A DNA stretch of 64,000 nt, taken from assembly GCA_028673005.1 (NCBI GenBank), contig CM054114.1:129848470-129912469 (forward strand), written 5' to 3'. The notes under the pieces were generated by a model. That model was not told the DNA's origin. It saw only the letters and a list, made by a program, of their open reading frames with translations, and searched no databases. The position numbers and the translations under genes were made by a program. The stretch comes from Tanypteryx hageni (lineage: Eukaryota; Arthropoda; Insecta; Odonata; Petaluridae). Shown here in pieces: positions 48,389-60,505 of the stretch; positions within the stretch are counted from its first letter, which is position 1; every line of letters begins with the position of its first letter.

Positions 48389-51300
48389 AGAATGTTTGTA
48401 TTTATGTGTCTATATGGGAAAAATGAAATTAATCAAACAAGAAAAACTCTTTTCAACAATATACTAGTGCAATTCTGAGGGCGTGAGTGGGTGAGGTTTG
48501 TAGGCTGGCCATTTCTATCCCGACCTCTTAACAACAAGAGGTTCCCTCCGGACACTATCCGCCAGATGGCGGGCCAATGCGGGAAAAACGTGAGGCGAAT
48601 GCGTGAAAAAATAGAAGATAACTCGTCTTATAGCACCGCGCGGGCTTCGTGGGCTCCGTGATGCGGGAATAAGGAAAGGTAGGAAAAATAAAAACGGACG
48701 AATGGAAGAATGTACGTGGATTGGAGGCTCATTCCCTCCTATTCTTATCTCTCTTCCTAAGAAACACGCTCAGCTCAAGATCCAGAAAGAGAAGTGCGTT
48801 GGTGTCCATGGATGCCAAGATGTCTCCAAGGGACAAAGAGGTTGGTGTGTTGATTGACCGAGAGATGTCGTTTGTGAGGCGCGAAAAGTTTCTCTTTAAT
48901 TTTTTTCCTTTCTGATATCTTATTTCTTGTTTGTTCCCGAAGGAATGCCAACTTCTCCTAGCAGATGAAGCGCGCGTTCTTATTTCTTCTTTACTTTCTT
49001 AAATTGATTTCTCTTGGCGAGGCCATTTCGCCATGATTAATTTTGCTTCTCCCTCTAACGCTACCCACTATACGGTGGAGCGTGGTTTGGAGTAATAATA
49101 AAAGTTCACAGCATGAATGTGCATATTAATTTGTAGGTCGTACAAACAAGTTTGTTTCATAATTGGAGCGTTTTATTGGTAAAAATAAAGTGTTTGTCGA
49201 GAGGGGAGTTGTTAACATTGTTTTATATCAAATATAATACTGGAAAAATGATTAAATTTAGTACTTTTTAACCAAAGTTTTTACCTAAAACTGAGGACTT
49301 GCCACAAAACCGTAATCTCTTGATTCGATTGATTTTTTCATAATATTTTCTGAAAGAAGCAACACATGTATACTGATTCATTGCTTCATTTATGAATGCT
49401 TAATTACATATTTTTGCATTACAATAATTTTTAAAGCGTAAGAGTGACTCCTTTTTACTACGCAAGGATTCTGTATCAAATAAAAATGAATTACTTAATC
49501 TCAGATAATTTTAAAGAAGCCATTAAGACTTTTTTTAGATTAAGCTGAAAAAAATGCTCTCCAAAATTTTAAAACTTCAGCAATGCATGGGATAAAAGTA
49601 AATCCTATGTCTTTTATCTTCACCTCCAACAAAATAATATGACAGGAATCATTAAAAAGCTAAAATTGAAATTCTTACTATGTAGTGGAAAAGTAGGAAT
49701 AATGTTACTTTTCCTCGAATTGAATCTGTAAATGGGAAGTTTTTATGTTCAGGAAGTCACCAAATGATGAAGGCATTTTTATCCAAATTTGTGAAACATT
49801 GAATGAAAGTAAATTCTCGTCGAAGGAGCGCAGAAATGGAATTTCACGAATGAACGAACCTACGTTTGCGTAGAGATCGTGGAAATGATATCTTTTAATA
49901 TTCCTCCAAATGGACAATGGAGATTTCCAGAGGGAACCTCCTTCTTCCGTAAAATGGACCTGATTTACAAGGTATCCCATGGGAGTTGGAGTGAAAGTCA
50001 ACGCTCATTAAAAATACCTGTAGTTTGTCGAGACTCCATAAATATTTTTGCCGCATCCGCTTTTTTGTTCTTCAGTTTTTATGACATAACAACCTTCACA
50101 CAACTCTCGCACATCCATTGTAACATGCCCCCGAATAAATCACCTATGCATTTGCGAAATGTTTCCTCCTCATCTCTGTAGAAATTTCATTGCTCTAGTT
50201 CAAATCCTGGGCCGTTTGATTTACGCAAATAAAGCATATTCTGGGTTGCTTTATTTCTCTCGTTCCACATAGAATTTTCCGCCGCGTATTCACGCTGAAC
50301 ACCGTAAATATTGTAATTTGAAACGCTAGGTGATAAAATTCCCCCGCATAGTATCACTCTGTCACACTCTGTGCCTAGGCAAAAGTTATGCTTGCATTGT
50401 TTGGCTCTGTGTACTGGGGGAGGCGTGGTTTAGTCGCCACGATAATCGGCGTAGAAAAATGGCTCAAGGAATCCTTACTATTCTATTCTGTTTTGCCTGT
50501 CAGCCCGTTAAATTATCATTCGCTATGACTTAATAAACTACTATACTCCTAGTCAATGGAAGATGGTGTTTAATTCTCTCAAAGGTCACTACGAATTATA
50601 GGGCGTCACCAGTGCAGTAATTATGCTTCGAAATAAAAGTAGATTCTTTTCAAGATCTAGGTAGAATTTTATGGTGGATCTCACTCTATTTTACGGCGTT
50701 TAATCCGCCGGAAGGATTAAATGATTTGTCTGTTTCATACTCGAAACTTAACTTCTCAACTCATTTACGGCACAATAACAACGGAACATGACGTGTAGAT
50801 CTACACACAATGTTTAGTTCCAAGTCCTATTATTTATGCGAATTACGTATTGTTCTATAAATGACTGATAAAATGAAATACTTCATTAGCTTAATGTTGC
50901 TTAAATAGACAAATTCGTTTTTAAGATTTAATATTAGGTGTATATGATCCTAAAACATCAATTAAAAATTTCTGTTAAATGAAGAGAAGGAAAATTGTAA
51001 TATGTTGTAATCCCTTGAGGAATACCTCCATTGAGGATAGTTGTGGCTTTAGAGGTTAATATAACAGAGAGAAAATATTGATGAACATTCGCTAAATGCT
51101 ACGTGACGCTACGGTGAAACAGATATAGAGGCTTAGCTGTGAAGATGACAGATGAAAGAACACATGCGTTTGGCGTTGTAAAATGAGCTAAAAAAGAATT
51201 ATGCTTTATGGACGCTATTGAGAGAAACATTTATACGAGTCTCAGGGAGGTGCTTCGAGAAATGATTGGGAAAAACCAGATCATCTAGGAACTATGAGAA

Positions 51301-51540
51301 AATTATTGCATTTCTGAGAGCAAAACATTTTTTATATCAGATCGTTTTAACTTCGGAGACATTAACCGTGCATTTTCGCCTTCTTGGGCTGTCAGTGGAT
51401 GGTTAATGGGCAATTTCGAAATCGGTTATACGTGCAAGTGATTTATACGATTTTTTCCCTTCGGTCGCTCTATTTCCACTCTCTTCTTCCCCTTTCGTAA
51501 CAATTTTCCTCTTTCGCTTGCCCCTTTCTTCGATCCATTT
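48382..51540. other. Stretch without recognisable genes; one strong CTCF-like site
   Basis: At 48559-48572 CCGCCAGATGGCGG fits all 14 positions of the core CCRSYAGRKGGCRS. Just upstream a hairpin CCTCTT-AACAAC-AAGAGG lies at 48525-48542. The zone 48480-48720 is GC-richer. ORFs at 49705-50001 and 49879-50181 overlap on opposite strands and are not recognisable. The rest is AT-rich. Confidence 0.45.
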
Positions 51541-51550
51541 TCTGTCTCCT

Positions 51551-51690
51551 CTGTTTCTTCCAGGGTATCGAAACGGAACCGAACCGGAAACCGAAACCGA
51601 AAAAAACAGTTATTTTTGCTGGAGTGAAACCGAATCCGAACCAAAAAAAATATTTTTCTGAACCCGAACCTAAACCGAAAACCGTTATTT
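51551..51690 (+). repeat. CGAACC-rich repeat, first copy
   Basis: This segment dense in CCGAACC / AACCGAAAACC words contains CTGGAGTGAAACCGAATCC, which matches CTGGAGCGAAACCGGAACC at 54196 in the same orientation. It may be an element end rich in subterminal repeats. Confidence 0.5.
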
Positions 51691-51743
51691 ATTTCGTTAC
51701 ATTATTTCCATTCGCATATTCCATTATTTCCGTTGGCATAAAC

Positions 51744-52045
51744 CAGGGGTCGGCAACGTTTTCCCGTTCAGTGCCACTTTTAACCAATATTCACTAACTA
51801 TGGCCCTTCTCGCGTGCTACCCTTCAAATAGTTTTGTCCATAACGCTTACAAAAAAGTAAGTCTTATAATATTAATATTATATTAACAATATAATGCGGT
51901 ATCATTACAATAGGAAATGCTAGTGAAATCAAAGAAATATTCTTTTAAATACATATATTTGTAATTCTTCTTTGAAATATCGTGCCATGTAAAATCTCTT
52001 CGCGTGCCATCTTTTGGCACGCGTGCCATAGGTTGCCGACCCCCG
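51744..52045. mobile_element. hAT-type MITE (302 bp), exact 8-bp TSD
   Basis: The left end CAGGGGTCGGCAACGTTTT and the right end (complement of CGGGGGTCGGCAACC) form the TIR. The flanks 51736-51743 and 52046-52053 are identical (gcataaac). Subterminal CGTGCCA blocks recur near the right end (52006-52029: CGTGCCATCTTTTGGCACG is itself a hairpin). There is no coding capacity. Confidence 0.93.
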
Positions 52046-52053
52046 GCATAAAC

Positions 52054-54140
52054 AGGGGAAGCGAAAGAAGGGTTTTTCTTTTTGCTTTAATGAGTCTTTT
52101 TTGAAAGCCCCACTTTTCAACACCAAATAATGCAAGGGCTTTGGAGAGATGCATCTTTGTGATAATATCTATTGGTTCAATGGTGGGATTTCCCATGGGC
52201 ATCTCAATACATAGAGAGAGGGTCAAGGAAACGTCCTGCTGGGGTTTCCCAGAACCCTGTTAAACACCCATAAACTTTCATCCGATCTCCATATTCACCG
52301 AACCCTTATATTTTGGTAGTCTTTCTCTAAAACTTATCCAGGAAGGATCGCTCCGAGTCGTGCTTTGAGATTCTTACTTCTGTTATCTTTTGTTACAGGT
52401 TAGTAAAATTCTATTTATACAGTGCATCTTAAACAAAATGTGCACATAGATTAGCATTCGTTGCTTAAAATTGAAGAAGGATTAAGGATTAATGCGAATT
52501 TGTTATTTTTGTTGAAATATTTTGCCGACTGCAAAAATGCACATTAGAAACTCCGCTTGAAGAAAGACAATTCATGACTCGCTGAATATGTAAGTCTAAT
52601 TTTCTTTCTGTGTGAGCTTGTGTGTGGTGTTGATTTCAAGAGGATATTTAGTACAGCGATGTAAACTCTATTTCGTCTCCATTTCCCATGGAAAAACGTA
52701 AGTCTTAGTCCTGACATGCAGACTTTTTTGGTTATTATTTTAAAATATCTAAGATATTGGCGCGATATTTGCATGACCATAAAAATAAAAGATTGTAGAT
52801 TAATTTTCTTATCATCGAATTTTATTTCTCAATTTCTTCAAAGATTCACGTTTTTATTAATTTTATCATTTTAGGTCCTTGATAACCGGTATAGTTGGAT
52901 TCTGTTATTGTCATCATTCTTCTGCTTAATATACATACATTTAAAAAATCAATTACTTTTTCTAATCGTCTTTGATGAATCTCCCCGAGTTGTGAAGGAG
53001 GACGGAATAAATAGGGAGAGGGAGAGGAGTGCAAGTGAGAATAGCTATAAAGCAGAATGAGAAAGAGAATATAATATGCTATTCAATTCTAGGCTCGGAC
53101 ATAATAAATGCAGCTGTTGTATTTCAACTTCATTGAATTTCTCCTTCTTGGAAACGTTTTACGTTTTGAATTTCAGCGGACATCTTCTCTATTATACATA
53201 ATATCGCAACAACTCGTCCAAAATGACGGCAATGGGAATCAATTTTGATATAATTATGTATATAGGTGCATTTTATTCCTTACATAAATAAGCATATACC
53301 GTTTCAAATCACCCCTTCTCACTCAATGCCTCCTCAATCACTCGTCTCCTCCTTATCTTTTTCTCTTCACCCCTCTTTCCTCTAAGTCTCTCCCTACTGC
53401 TCTTCTTTACTATCTCTTTCCCGTCGTTATTCCTACCAGTCACTTATAACCATTCCTTCCTATAAATCAATACATTTTATTAATTGGATCGAATTTTGGT
53501 TGCTTGGAGTAAATGCTAATATGTGTACAAATTCGTCATCTTAAGAAAATTTATGCAATTATATATTGTATGGTATTTGTAATGTTAACATCTTAATTAT
53601 TGTATTTTAAAAATAGTTAAGAAGTTCTTTTTTGAACAACTCTCTATGAATTACATTCTGCATTCAAATATGAATTAATATTATTGTACCTGTTCAAGTA
53701 CGTGCATAAGCACTGTTGGAGTAAATTGATTATGATATTTATATTGGAATCTGGAATATTGGAATTTTAAAATCAAATAAATGTTGACTTCTGAAGGAAT
53801 AACAACGATTTTACATCAAATTAAAGACCAAAAAATAAATAACATTTTAATAGATTTTATATATAGTATATATAGTATAAAGTAAAAAAAAATTAAATTC
53901 CTATAGAACGGTATTAGACGGAGTCGTATAAAAGGGGTGTTTTACAAATTGAATAACGAAAAATGTAAGGAGGGAATTCATGCAATGTTTTACTGTTCGC
54001 TACATGGTGGGAGGGGGCGATTTCGCGTTGTTATATCTATTTTTGTCATCTTGACTTGCGATAGTGAAGACGTATTTAGCTTAAATAAAAAACAACATTA
54101 ATTAATAAGATTATTTTGGAATTCTCTTGAAAATTTCTCC
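52054..54140. other. AT-rich stretch without recognisable genes
   Basis: Short ORFs only. A CT-rich run lies at about 53310-53440. Nothing else supported. Confidence 0.5.
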
Positions 54141-54149
54141 AACAAATTC

Positions 54150-54290
54150 AGTCGGAGCGAAAAAAAACGGTTCGAACCGGTTTAATGATGGTTTCTGGAG
54201 CGAAACCGGAACCGAACCGAATTTTTTTGTTTTGTGTGAACCGGAACGAAAACCGGAGCGAAAAATATTTCGGTTTCTTTACTTTCCCAA
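54150..54290 (+). repeat. CGAACC-rich repeat, second copy
   Basis: Direct-orientation partner of 51551-51690, with CTGGAGCGAAACCGGAACC at 54196 and GGAACGAAAACCGGAGCG further on. It starts with a nearly palindromic GGTTCGAACC. Divergence is considerable. Confidence 0.5.
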
Positions 54291-54440
54291 ATGTCCGCCA
54301 CTCACCCTCACCTCACAGACCCTCAGGTGCCGTCTCGATTGCGTGGGAGAGAGAGAGAGAGTGTGTGTGTGTGTAAGAGGCCTACCAATTGGCGCTAGGC
54401 GGTGAGTGCTACTACTTAAGTGCCGTCAATCAATCGAAAA

Positions 54441-55797
54441 TGGGAGTATGGAGAGGGATGTAGGGTTAGAAGGGAGGACGGATTGGGGGAGTGGGGTGCG
54501 TGGAAAAGAGTGCAATCGAGACGAAGAAGAAAGAAGAAAGTGAGAGGAAGAGAAGGTGGAAAAGGAGAGGATTGAAAAGGGGATGTGGAGGGTGAAGGTA
54601 GGGGAGAAATGGATAGATAAAACGGAAACAGTGGAAGGTAAAGGAGGGATAAGGAGAGCGGAGGGAGGAGTGAGAGGGAATGAGAAGGAGAAAGAGAAAT
54701 CAGAGAAAAAGAAAAAAGGGGAGGAGAGAGGAGTGTAAAAGAAAGAGAAGGAAATATGAGAAGTAGAGAAAAGGAAAGGGAAGGGGATAAGGGGGAGGAG
54801 TGAGAAGGAAAGAGGAGAGATGTTAGAAAAGCAGAGAAAAGGAAAGAGAAGGAGAGAGGAGTGAAAGGGAATGAGAAGGAGAAAGAGAAATCAGAGAAAA
54901 AGAAAAAAGGAGAGGAGAGAGGTGTGTAAAAGAAGGAAATATGAGAAGTAGAGAAAAGGAAAGAGAAGGGGATAGGGGGGAGGAGTGAGAAGGAAAGCGG
55001 AGAGATGAGAGAAAAGCAGAGAAAAGGAAAGAGAAGGAGAGAGGAGTGAGAGGGAATGAGAAGGGGAAAGAGAGGGGCAGAGATAAGGAAAAAGGAGAGG
55101 AGATAGGAGTTTAAAAGAAGAAGGAAATATGAGAAGTAGAGAAAAGGAAAGAGAAGGGGATAGGGGGAAGGAGTGAGAAGGAGAGATGAGAGAAAAGCAG
55201 AGAAACGGAAAGAGAAGGAGAGAGGAGGGAGGAGTGAGAAGGTAATAGAGAGGGAAAGAGAAAGATAGGTGAGAGAGAAGCAGAAAAGGAAAGAGAGGGA
55301 TAGTGGAGGGAGGAGAGAGAGAAAGAGGGAAAGAGAGGGAGAGAGTGGAGAAGGAGAGGTGAGAGAGAAGCTTAGAAATAAAAGAGGAGAGTGAAGGGAG
55401 TAGGGGGGAGAAGGATAGGGGTCGAGAGAGAAGGGGAGAGAGGAACATAAGTAAAAAGAGGAAGAGATTGACGGATAGAAGAGGGTGGGAGAAGAAAAGG
55501 AGAGAGGTGAAGAGAGTAGAGAAAGGAAGGAGAGGGAGTGAGAGAGAAAGAGAGATAAGGTCAGAAAGGGAAGAACGGAGGGAAAAGAGGGTAGAGAGGA
55601 GGGATTACAAGAATTAAAGTGAGAGGAGGGGAGAAAGTGAGTGAGAGAGGAAGGGACAGACGAGAGAGAGAGAGAGAGGAGGGAGAGAGCGAAAGCATGA
55701 GGGAGCGGGAAGAGACGTAATTAGACGCGAAAGGAGAAAGGAACAGTGAAGTGCAAAGAACAGGAAGACCGAGGAAAGAAGAGTACACAACACCTTC
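54441..55797 (+). repeat. 1.35-kb polypurine (GA-rich) tract
   Basis: The plus strand is almost entirely G and A. It is bordered by short GT repeats at 54360-54374 and 55806-55822. The 185-codon minus-strand ORF (54891-55448) is pure Ser/Leu/Pro/Phe and only reflects the bias. Triplex formation is possible in principle. Confidence 0.9.
54681..55260 (+). repeat. Purine-only tandem repeat, unit about 178-191 bp
   Basis: TGAGAAGGAGAAAGAG at 54681 recurs at 54872 (191 bp), in modified form at 55057 (185 bp) and 55235 (178 bp). Between them the order of segments (AAATATGAGAAGTAGAG, GGGGATAGGGGG, GAGAAAAGCAGAGAAA) is the same, so these are true tandem copies, not just low complexity. Confidence 0.75.
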
Positions 55798-55822
55798 AGA
55801 GTGAGCGTGTGTGTGTGTGTGT

Positions 55823-56622
55823 TTATGTGTGCGTATCTAAGTGCCTCTTTCTTAGTCCCAGGATGACGTGGTAGATAGATGCAGGTCGTTGAACCGAGGA
55901 ATGGTTGCGATTGCAGGAGACTACATTTTCAGCAGCGGATTGTAGGAAGCGGGGAGAATGAGATCACGTATTATGAGGGTTGGGAGTAATTTCGATATCG
56001 ATGGGAAACTTCTCGCATAACGTCTGCGTCGAACTGTTGGGCGTCGTAACTGCCGCAGATCTCGAAATTTCTTGATCAACTTGGCGGGGTGAAGCGAAAA
56101 ATGAAAGCAAGACCGAATTCGGGATTATTACGACTTCGCTCGGTATCCTACGGGGAGTATCGTCGTCAGCTCAGGTTTCCGCCACCGGAGAAATCATTTG
56201 TCCCGTCGACTTACGCTCTCTTCCGTTAATACGTCTCTTTATCTACGTTCTTCAATAATCGGTGCGCGCCCAGCTCGGATTGAATTTCGAAGTTCATTGA
56301 GTGAATCTCTCCGAATGGAAGTTCATTTGAAAAAATGAAACAAGTGAATCATTCAGCAGATTTTTGCCCCGTTTAAATCGAGATTATTTTATATTCCAAT
56401 ATCTGGGATTATTTTCAGAACTGGATTCAATTATTCGAAATTTGTAACTTGTTCCAGGTAGTAGAATTATAAAAGTTGCTTTCTAGAATTATGACAGAAA
56501 ATATTTTAGAAATGCACTAAAAATAAGAATCAATCTATTTACAATTCTTTGGTGATATTGATTCTTGAAATAAAATTTTAATCTATGATTTAGGTATATT
56601 AATAGAAAAATTATTAATGAAC
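55823..56622. other. Stretch without recognisable genes
   Basis: CpG-richer at about 55860-56290, then AT-rich. No ORF of note. Confidence 0.5.
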
Positions 56623-56654
56623 GAAATTTTATCAAGGTGAAGTGCTGTGAAGTT

Positions 56655-57648
56655 AAATGAAAAATTTAAACACCTTATACGCAGAGTGACCAGATTCTGA
56701 GGAAGAAACCGGCACACGTGTTCTGGGGAAGATAAACCACATAACCGAGACAATATAAGATCTTTAGTTTTGTTGTGGCTTGCATGCCAAATATATAAAT
56801 TCTGCGTAGCTTGGCCATAATTTTATTGACAAAATAACCCATATTTTTCAAATTCTAATATTATGCGCACAAAATTATTACAGAATTAGTCAGAAAATTT
56901 ATGGGAACAAATATATTCGAGTCATATTTACCGTATTTTTTCGGTTATAAAACAAACCCCAAGTTTTAAGAAATTAAAAAAAGGTATTTTGGTTCACCAA
57001 AGCATTTAGGAAATGTCACGTCGCGTATCATTTCTAACCGTGGCTAAATCCGTATCTGGCAACATTCAAGAAATATTATGGCGTGATAACAGTTAAATAT
57101 AACGTTTTAGACAAACCTTATTCGTTAAAGTAAATAGGGATGATCTAAAACGTAAATAATTGCTTCGAAACTCATATAGCTATACGTGCCCTGCGTGCAC
57201 TCTGCTGTCGGGGTGCGCTGCAAACCAAGAACCTATAGGCACCCCTTACAGATTGTACTTATTTGAACTTAATCGAAAGATAAGATTTTAATTCCAAATA
57301 AATGGATTGCATTTGTAATAAGATATAACTGGTGGAACGTGATTTTTTATTACATATTTATGAAATAAAAAATAAAAAGAATTTTTAACCGGGACAAATA
57401 AGTTATACTAAACCGGACGGGATGCCGTAACAGCATTTACAATCCGGGACTGTCCCGGCTAAGCGTATGCGTACGTATGGTCACCGTACTTATACGCAAA
57501 AAATGAATAAGTAAATAACTTCGGTATCTGGAGAGAATTAGTTTTCCGTAAATCGGGTAGGTGTGTCTGTGTGTGTGTGTGTGTGTGTGTAGTATCACCA
57601 GTATTTACTTATTCATTTTTTTGTGTATAAGGTGTTTAAATTTTTCAT
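56655..57648. repeat. 48-bp inverted repeat, left arm split by a hAT insertion
   Basis: The right arm 57601-57648, reverse-complemented, reads ATGAAAAATTTAAACACC, then TTATACACAAAAAAATG, then AATAAGTAAATAC. The same order is found on the left as 56657-56681 joined to 57497-57519, once the hAT element and one copy of its duplication are removed; about two differences remain. A 13-bp direct repeat GAAATTTTATCAA also flanks the whole (56623 and 57649). The loop holds a (GT)n run (57561-57590). Confidence 0.8.
56682..57488. mobile_element. hAT-type element (807 bp), exact 8-bp TSD
   Basis: The left end CAGAGTGACCAGATTC and the right end (complement of TACGGTGACCATACG) share GTGACCA. The flanks 56674-56681 and 57489-57496 are identical (cttatacg). 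Near the right end is a perfect palindrome around CCGGGACTGTCCCGG (57444-57458), a feature of the hAT ends that begin with a GGTGACCATACG-like sequence. No ORF is present. Confidence 0.9.
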
Positions 57649-57718
57649 GAAATTTTATCAATTAGGAATAACAGCGGAAAGTTTGATACATTAGTCGCCA
57701 GGCAACATTTCACTCGGT

Positions 57719-58123
57719 AAACATGGCAAGAATATGTGGACGTCCGCCAGAGAAAGGCCCACTTTGTCGGTATAGAGTTATGAATGCAGCGGTATTTTCT
57801 GATAAATTACGAGTAAAATAAAAGGATAATCACACTCCTATGTTGAAAAATAAATTTTTTATTGAATAATACAGATAATTAAAAACCGTGTTTTGAGAAA
57901 ATTGAAGCCAAAATCACCACATTAAAATAAGTTCTTCTCGTACTTAATTTCATGGATAAAATTCCTCGATGCGGTTATTCTTAGTAAACCAGAGAATCAT
58001 TCCATGCACTTTTCTAGACTTTGATATTTTCTACCCTTTTTCACAAAAATGGTGATATCTCCGAAACTAGAATCGACAAAGTGTACCCATCTCGGGCGGA
58101 CGACCACATATTGTGATTTTCTA
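57719..58123. mobile_element. MITE with about 50-bp terminal inverted repeats
   Basis: The left arm 57724-57770 (GCAAGAATATGTGGACGTCC, GCCAGAG, ACTTTGTCGG) pairs with the right arm 58072-58120 (complement of CACAATATGTGGTCGTCC, GCCCGAG, ACTTTGTCGA). TA lies just outside both arms, which would fit a Tc1/mariner-type insertion, though the exact ends are uncertain. The interior is AT-rich and non-coding. Confidence 0.65.
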
Positions 58124-59127
58124 TGCTTTTACATTGTACTTTCCTGTGTGTTTTATATTAATTAAGCTCTGTTTTTTATCTTTTTACTCAGCTAACGGTT
58201 TTAATGTACAAATAGTCGCGGGATTTGATTACCGATAGTCGAATGACAATTTAATAAATATAGAAATATTTCTATCGTAAGAATAAATTACTGATTTACA
58301 TAATGAAATAGGTTAACTAACAAGTAGTTCCGCTGTAAAACAAAACACTGCGTAATAAAATCCAAAGACATCTGTGAATGATATTATAACCGTGCATCCA
58401 TATTCTTAAATATCCAGCATAATACTATCTTACTAAAATCTAAACGGAATTATTTAATTTGAATACAAATATTTATTTTCTATTTACCTTGGTATATTTA
58501 TCGTAAATTACAATTTCACAACGAATAATAAATAGAGCCAGCTGAATAATGCATTATCTTTAAACAGAAACAGCAGTGTTACTTCGTTCAACGGTGCAAG
58601 TTGCTGATAATTATTTTGAAAATTTTCTTACATTTATAGCCGCAGTTAGTTGTAGATATATTATTCGCGTCGCTAAGCAGGTAACGTAGAGGGAAAAAGC
58701 AACCCCGATCCGAATCGGTTTATTAGCGGCGGCTGGGAAACACGGCTAAATGGAAACCGCGGGAGGCGTGTATTTCCCCATGGAGATTTCGCGCGCTCGG
58801 GTCACTGCGGGATGCGTCGAACCGACCTCAAATGCAGGGAAAATCGGACGACACGATAAACCGCATACGTGTGGCTGCGGTAAACGTGTTCTATGGAACA
58901 CGCGTGGCGGCGAAACCAACACGGTTTTGACGCATGACCCCACGAGGTCGCTTCTACGGAATTCTTGGAATAAAAGTTAAAAGATTTGACTGATAAATTG
59001 ATGCGAGGAGTTGAAGCTTTAATGAGCGTAATGCCTTCCAGTGAAATGGAAGTATAAAATATATTGCCTGTATAATTCTTAATTCAAGAGATGATGATTG
59101 ACCTCGCTAATGGCTAAAACCAGAAGA
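58124..59127. other. AT-rich, with a CpG-rich patch at 58680-58980
   Basis: Two ORFs (58746-58943 minus, 58750-58980 plus) occupy the CpG-rich patch on opposite strands. Neither is recognisable, and I cannot tell coding from regulatory sequence. Confidence 0.4.
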
Positions 59128-59170
59128 GCATTTTGGCTACAAGGCAGCCGTCATCAGTGATGATTCGTCG
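59128..59170 (-). repeat. Small structured repeat, copy B
   Basis: On the minus strand: CGACGAATCATCACTGATGA, then C, the stem GGCT-GCCTTGT-AGCC, then AAAATGC. It is the closest match to the copy at 10147. CTGATGA agrees with the conserved hammerhead segment CUGANGA, but the base after the stem is A where hammerheads have G. Confidence 0.55.
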
Positions 59171-59599
59171 ATAGTAGATTCTGAAAAGGAAACCTCTTTA
59201 GAATATACCTCCGGTGCCAATTATGACAGCTACTTTATAGATAAAATGCGCATCTGTCTTTCCCAGCTTTCTAATAGATTTTGCAGATACATTAAAATTT
59301 ATACAAATAATCCTTTATCATTCGGATTGCACTATGACAATGTGGAAGTAGGTTATTTCAACGATGATAAATTCTCGAATATGTATACGACAGCAGAAAT
59401 AAGTGCTTCAAATATTAATCAGTGATTTAATAATATTAAAGTTTACGTTTTATTGGTCAAAATGTATGAGATATCACAAACAATGCTTCAATTTCTTTTA
59501 CTTGGAGATTAAAAAGACGAGCGAATACGGCGATACAAGTTGTGGCACAAAAGTTTCCAAACTGTTGGTATATAAAGCAGCAAGCATGAAATGAAAAGA

Positions 59600-60050
59600 T
59601 TTTACTGTAGGTCCACTCTCATAGCCAAACCATACACTTCTCCCAAGTGTTTTGCCGCGTCTGGAAACATCTTTAAAAGTTCTGTTCGTCACCGTTGCTT
59701 TTGGTTTAGTTTGTTCCACTGACTAACAGTGTTGTCCTTTAAAAAGATTTTTGAACTTGCGGAACAAGAAAAAGTCACACGGGACAAAGTCGGATGAATA
59801 CGGCGTATGCTCCAGGTTTTAAATTTTGGCAGAAATTCCATTATCAAGAGAGCACTATGCGGTGGTGGGTCGTGAAGAATCTAGCAATCCGAATATAAAT
59901 TTTTCCTCGTCCTACTAACTGCTACTTTGATCCTCTATGATAAATTCGGAACCAAGAATACTTTCAATATTTAAAAAAATTATCGAAATTGCCTTCATCT
60001 AGCATAGTACAAATTCTACATGATACACGGTTGTGACTTAATATAATATC
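59600..60050 (-). pseudogene. Mariner-type transposase remnant
   Basis: On the minus strand, ILHDPPPHSALLIMEFLP (59880 downwards) matches the region around the second catalytic Asp of mariner transposases. In a shifted frame, LEHTPYSSDFVPCDFFLF (59814 to about 59761), then RKFKNLFKGQ, matches the segment with the third catalytic Asp and its PCDFFLF hallmark. Stops and frameshifts interrupt both, so the gene is dead. Upstream sequence (to about 60050) is too decayed to align with confidence, and I did not find the terminal repeats. The ORF at 59498-59719 is the degenerate tail. Confidence 0.8.
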
Positions 60051-60505
60051 GCAACAAAGAGTCAGAGACAAGTATTCCTGTGTTGCCAACCTCGTGTTAG
60101 TATTGCAAAAGCCGCAAAAAACATCTGAAACACACCTTGCATGATTCGATTATACGAGCCATGAGATTTCGGATTCGACGGTGATGATTTTGTTCTGTTT
60201 GAGTCAAATAATAGCATTGATTTACTTTGAATCGCATGATATTAAACTTATTTTTATAAAAGAAATTAAGTTATAAGGAAACATTAGTACATATTAATTA
60301 GGAATTAAAAACCTATAGGTTGATATAGCTCCTTGTGTTCTTTCTTAAAAGCTTAAAAATACGGACGACAAATTGTGTTGGTTTGATAAACTGTATCCAA
60401 ATATAAAAGTAAACATATAAATTAAAAAATAAACAATATTAAAGATTGGAATCCAATTCGTAAGTTGAGTATTTTCAATGATCGTGTAAATCCCGGCAAG
60501 ACAAA

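Noticed and set aside
51551..54290. LTR retrotransposon with two LTRs
   Set aside because: The direct repeats are short and diverged, lack TG...CA ends, and no gag/pol lies between.
54891..55448. 185-codon minus-strand ORF
   Set aside because: Antisense reading of a purine-only tandem repeat; same composition artefact.
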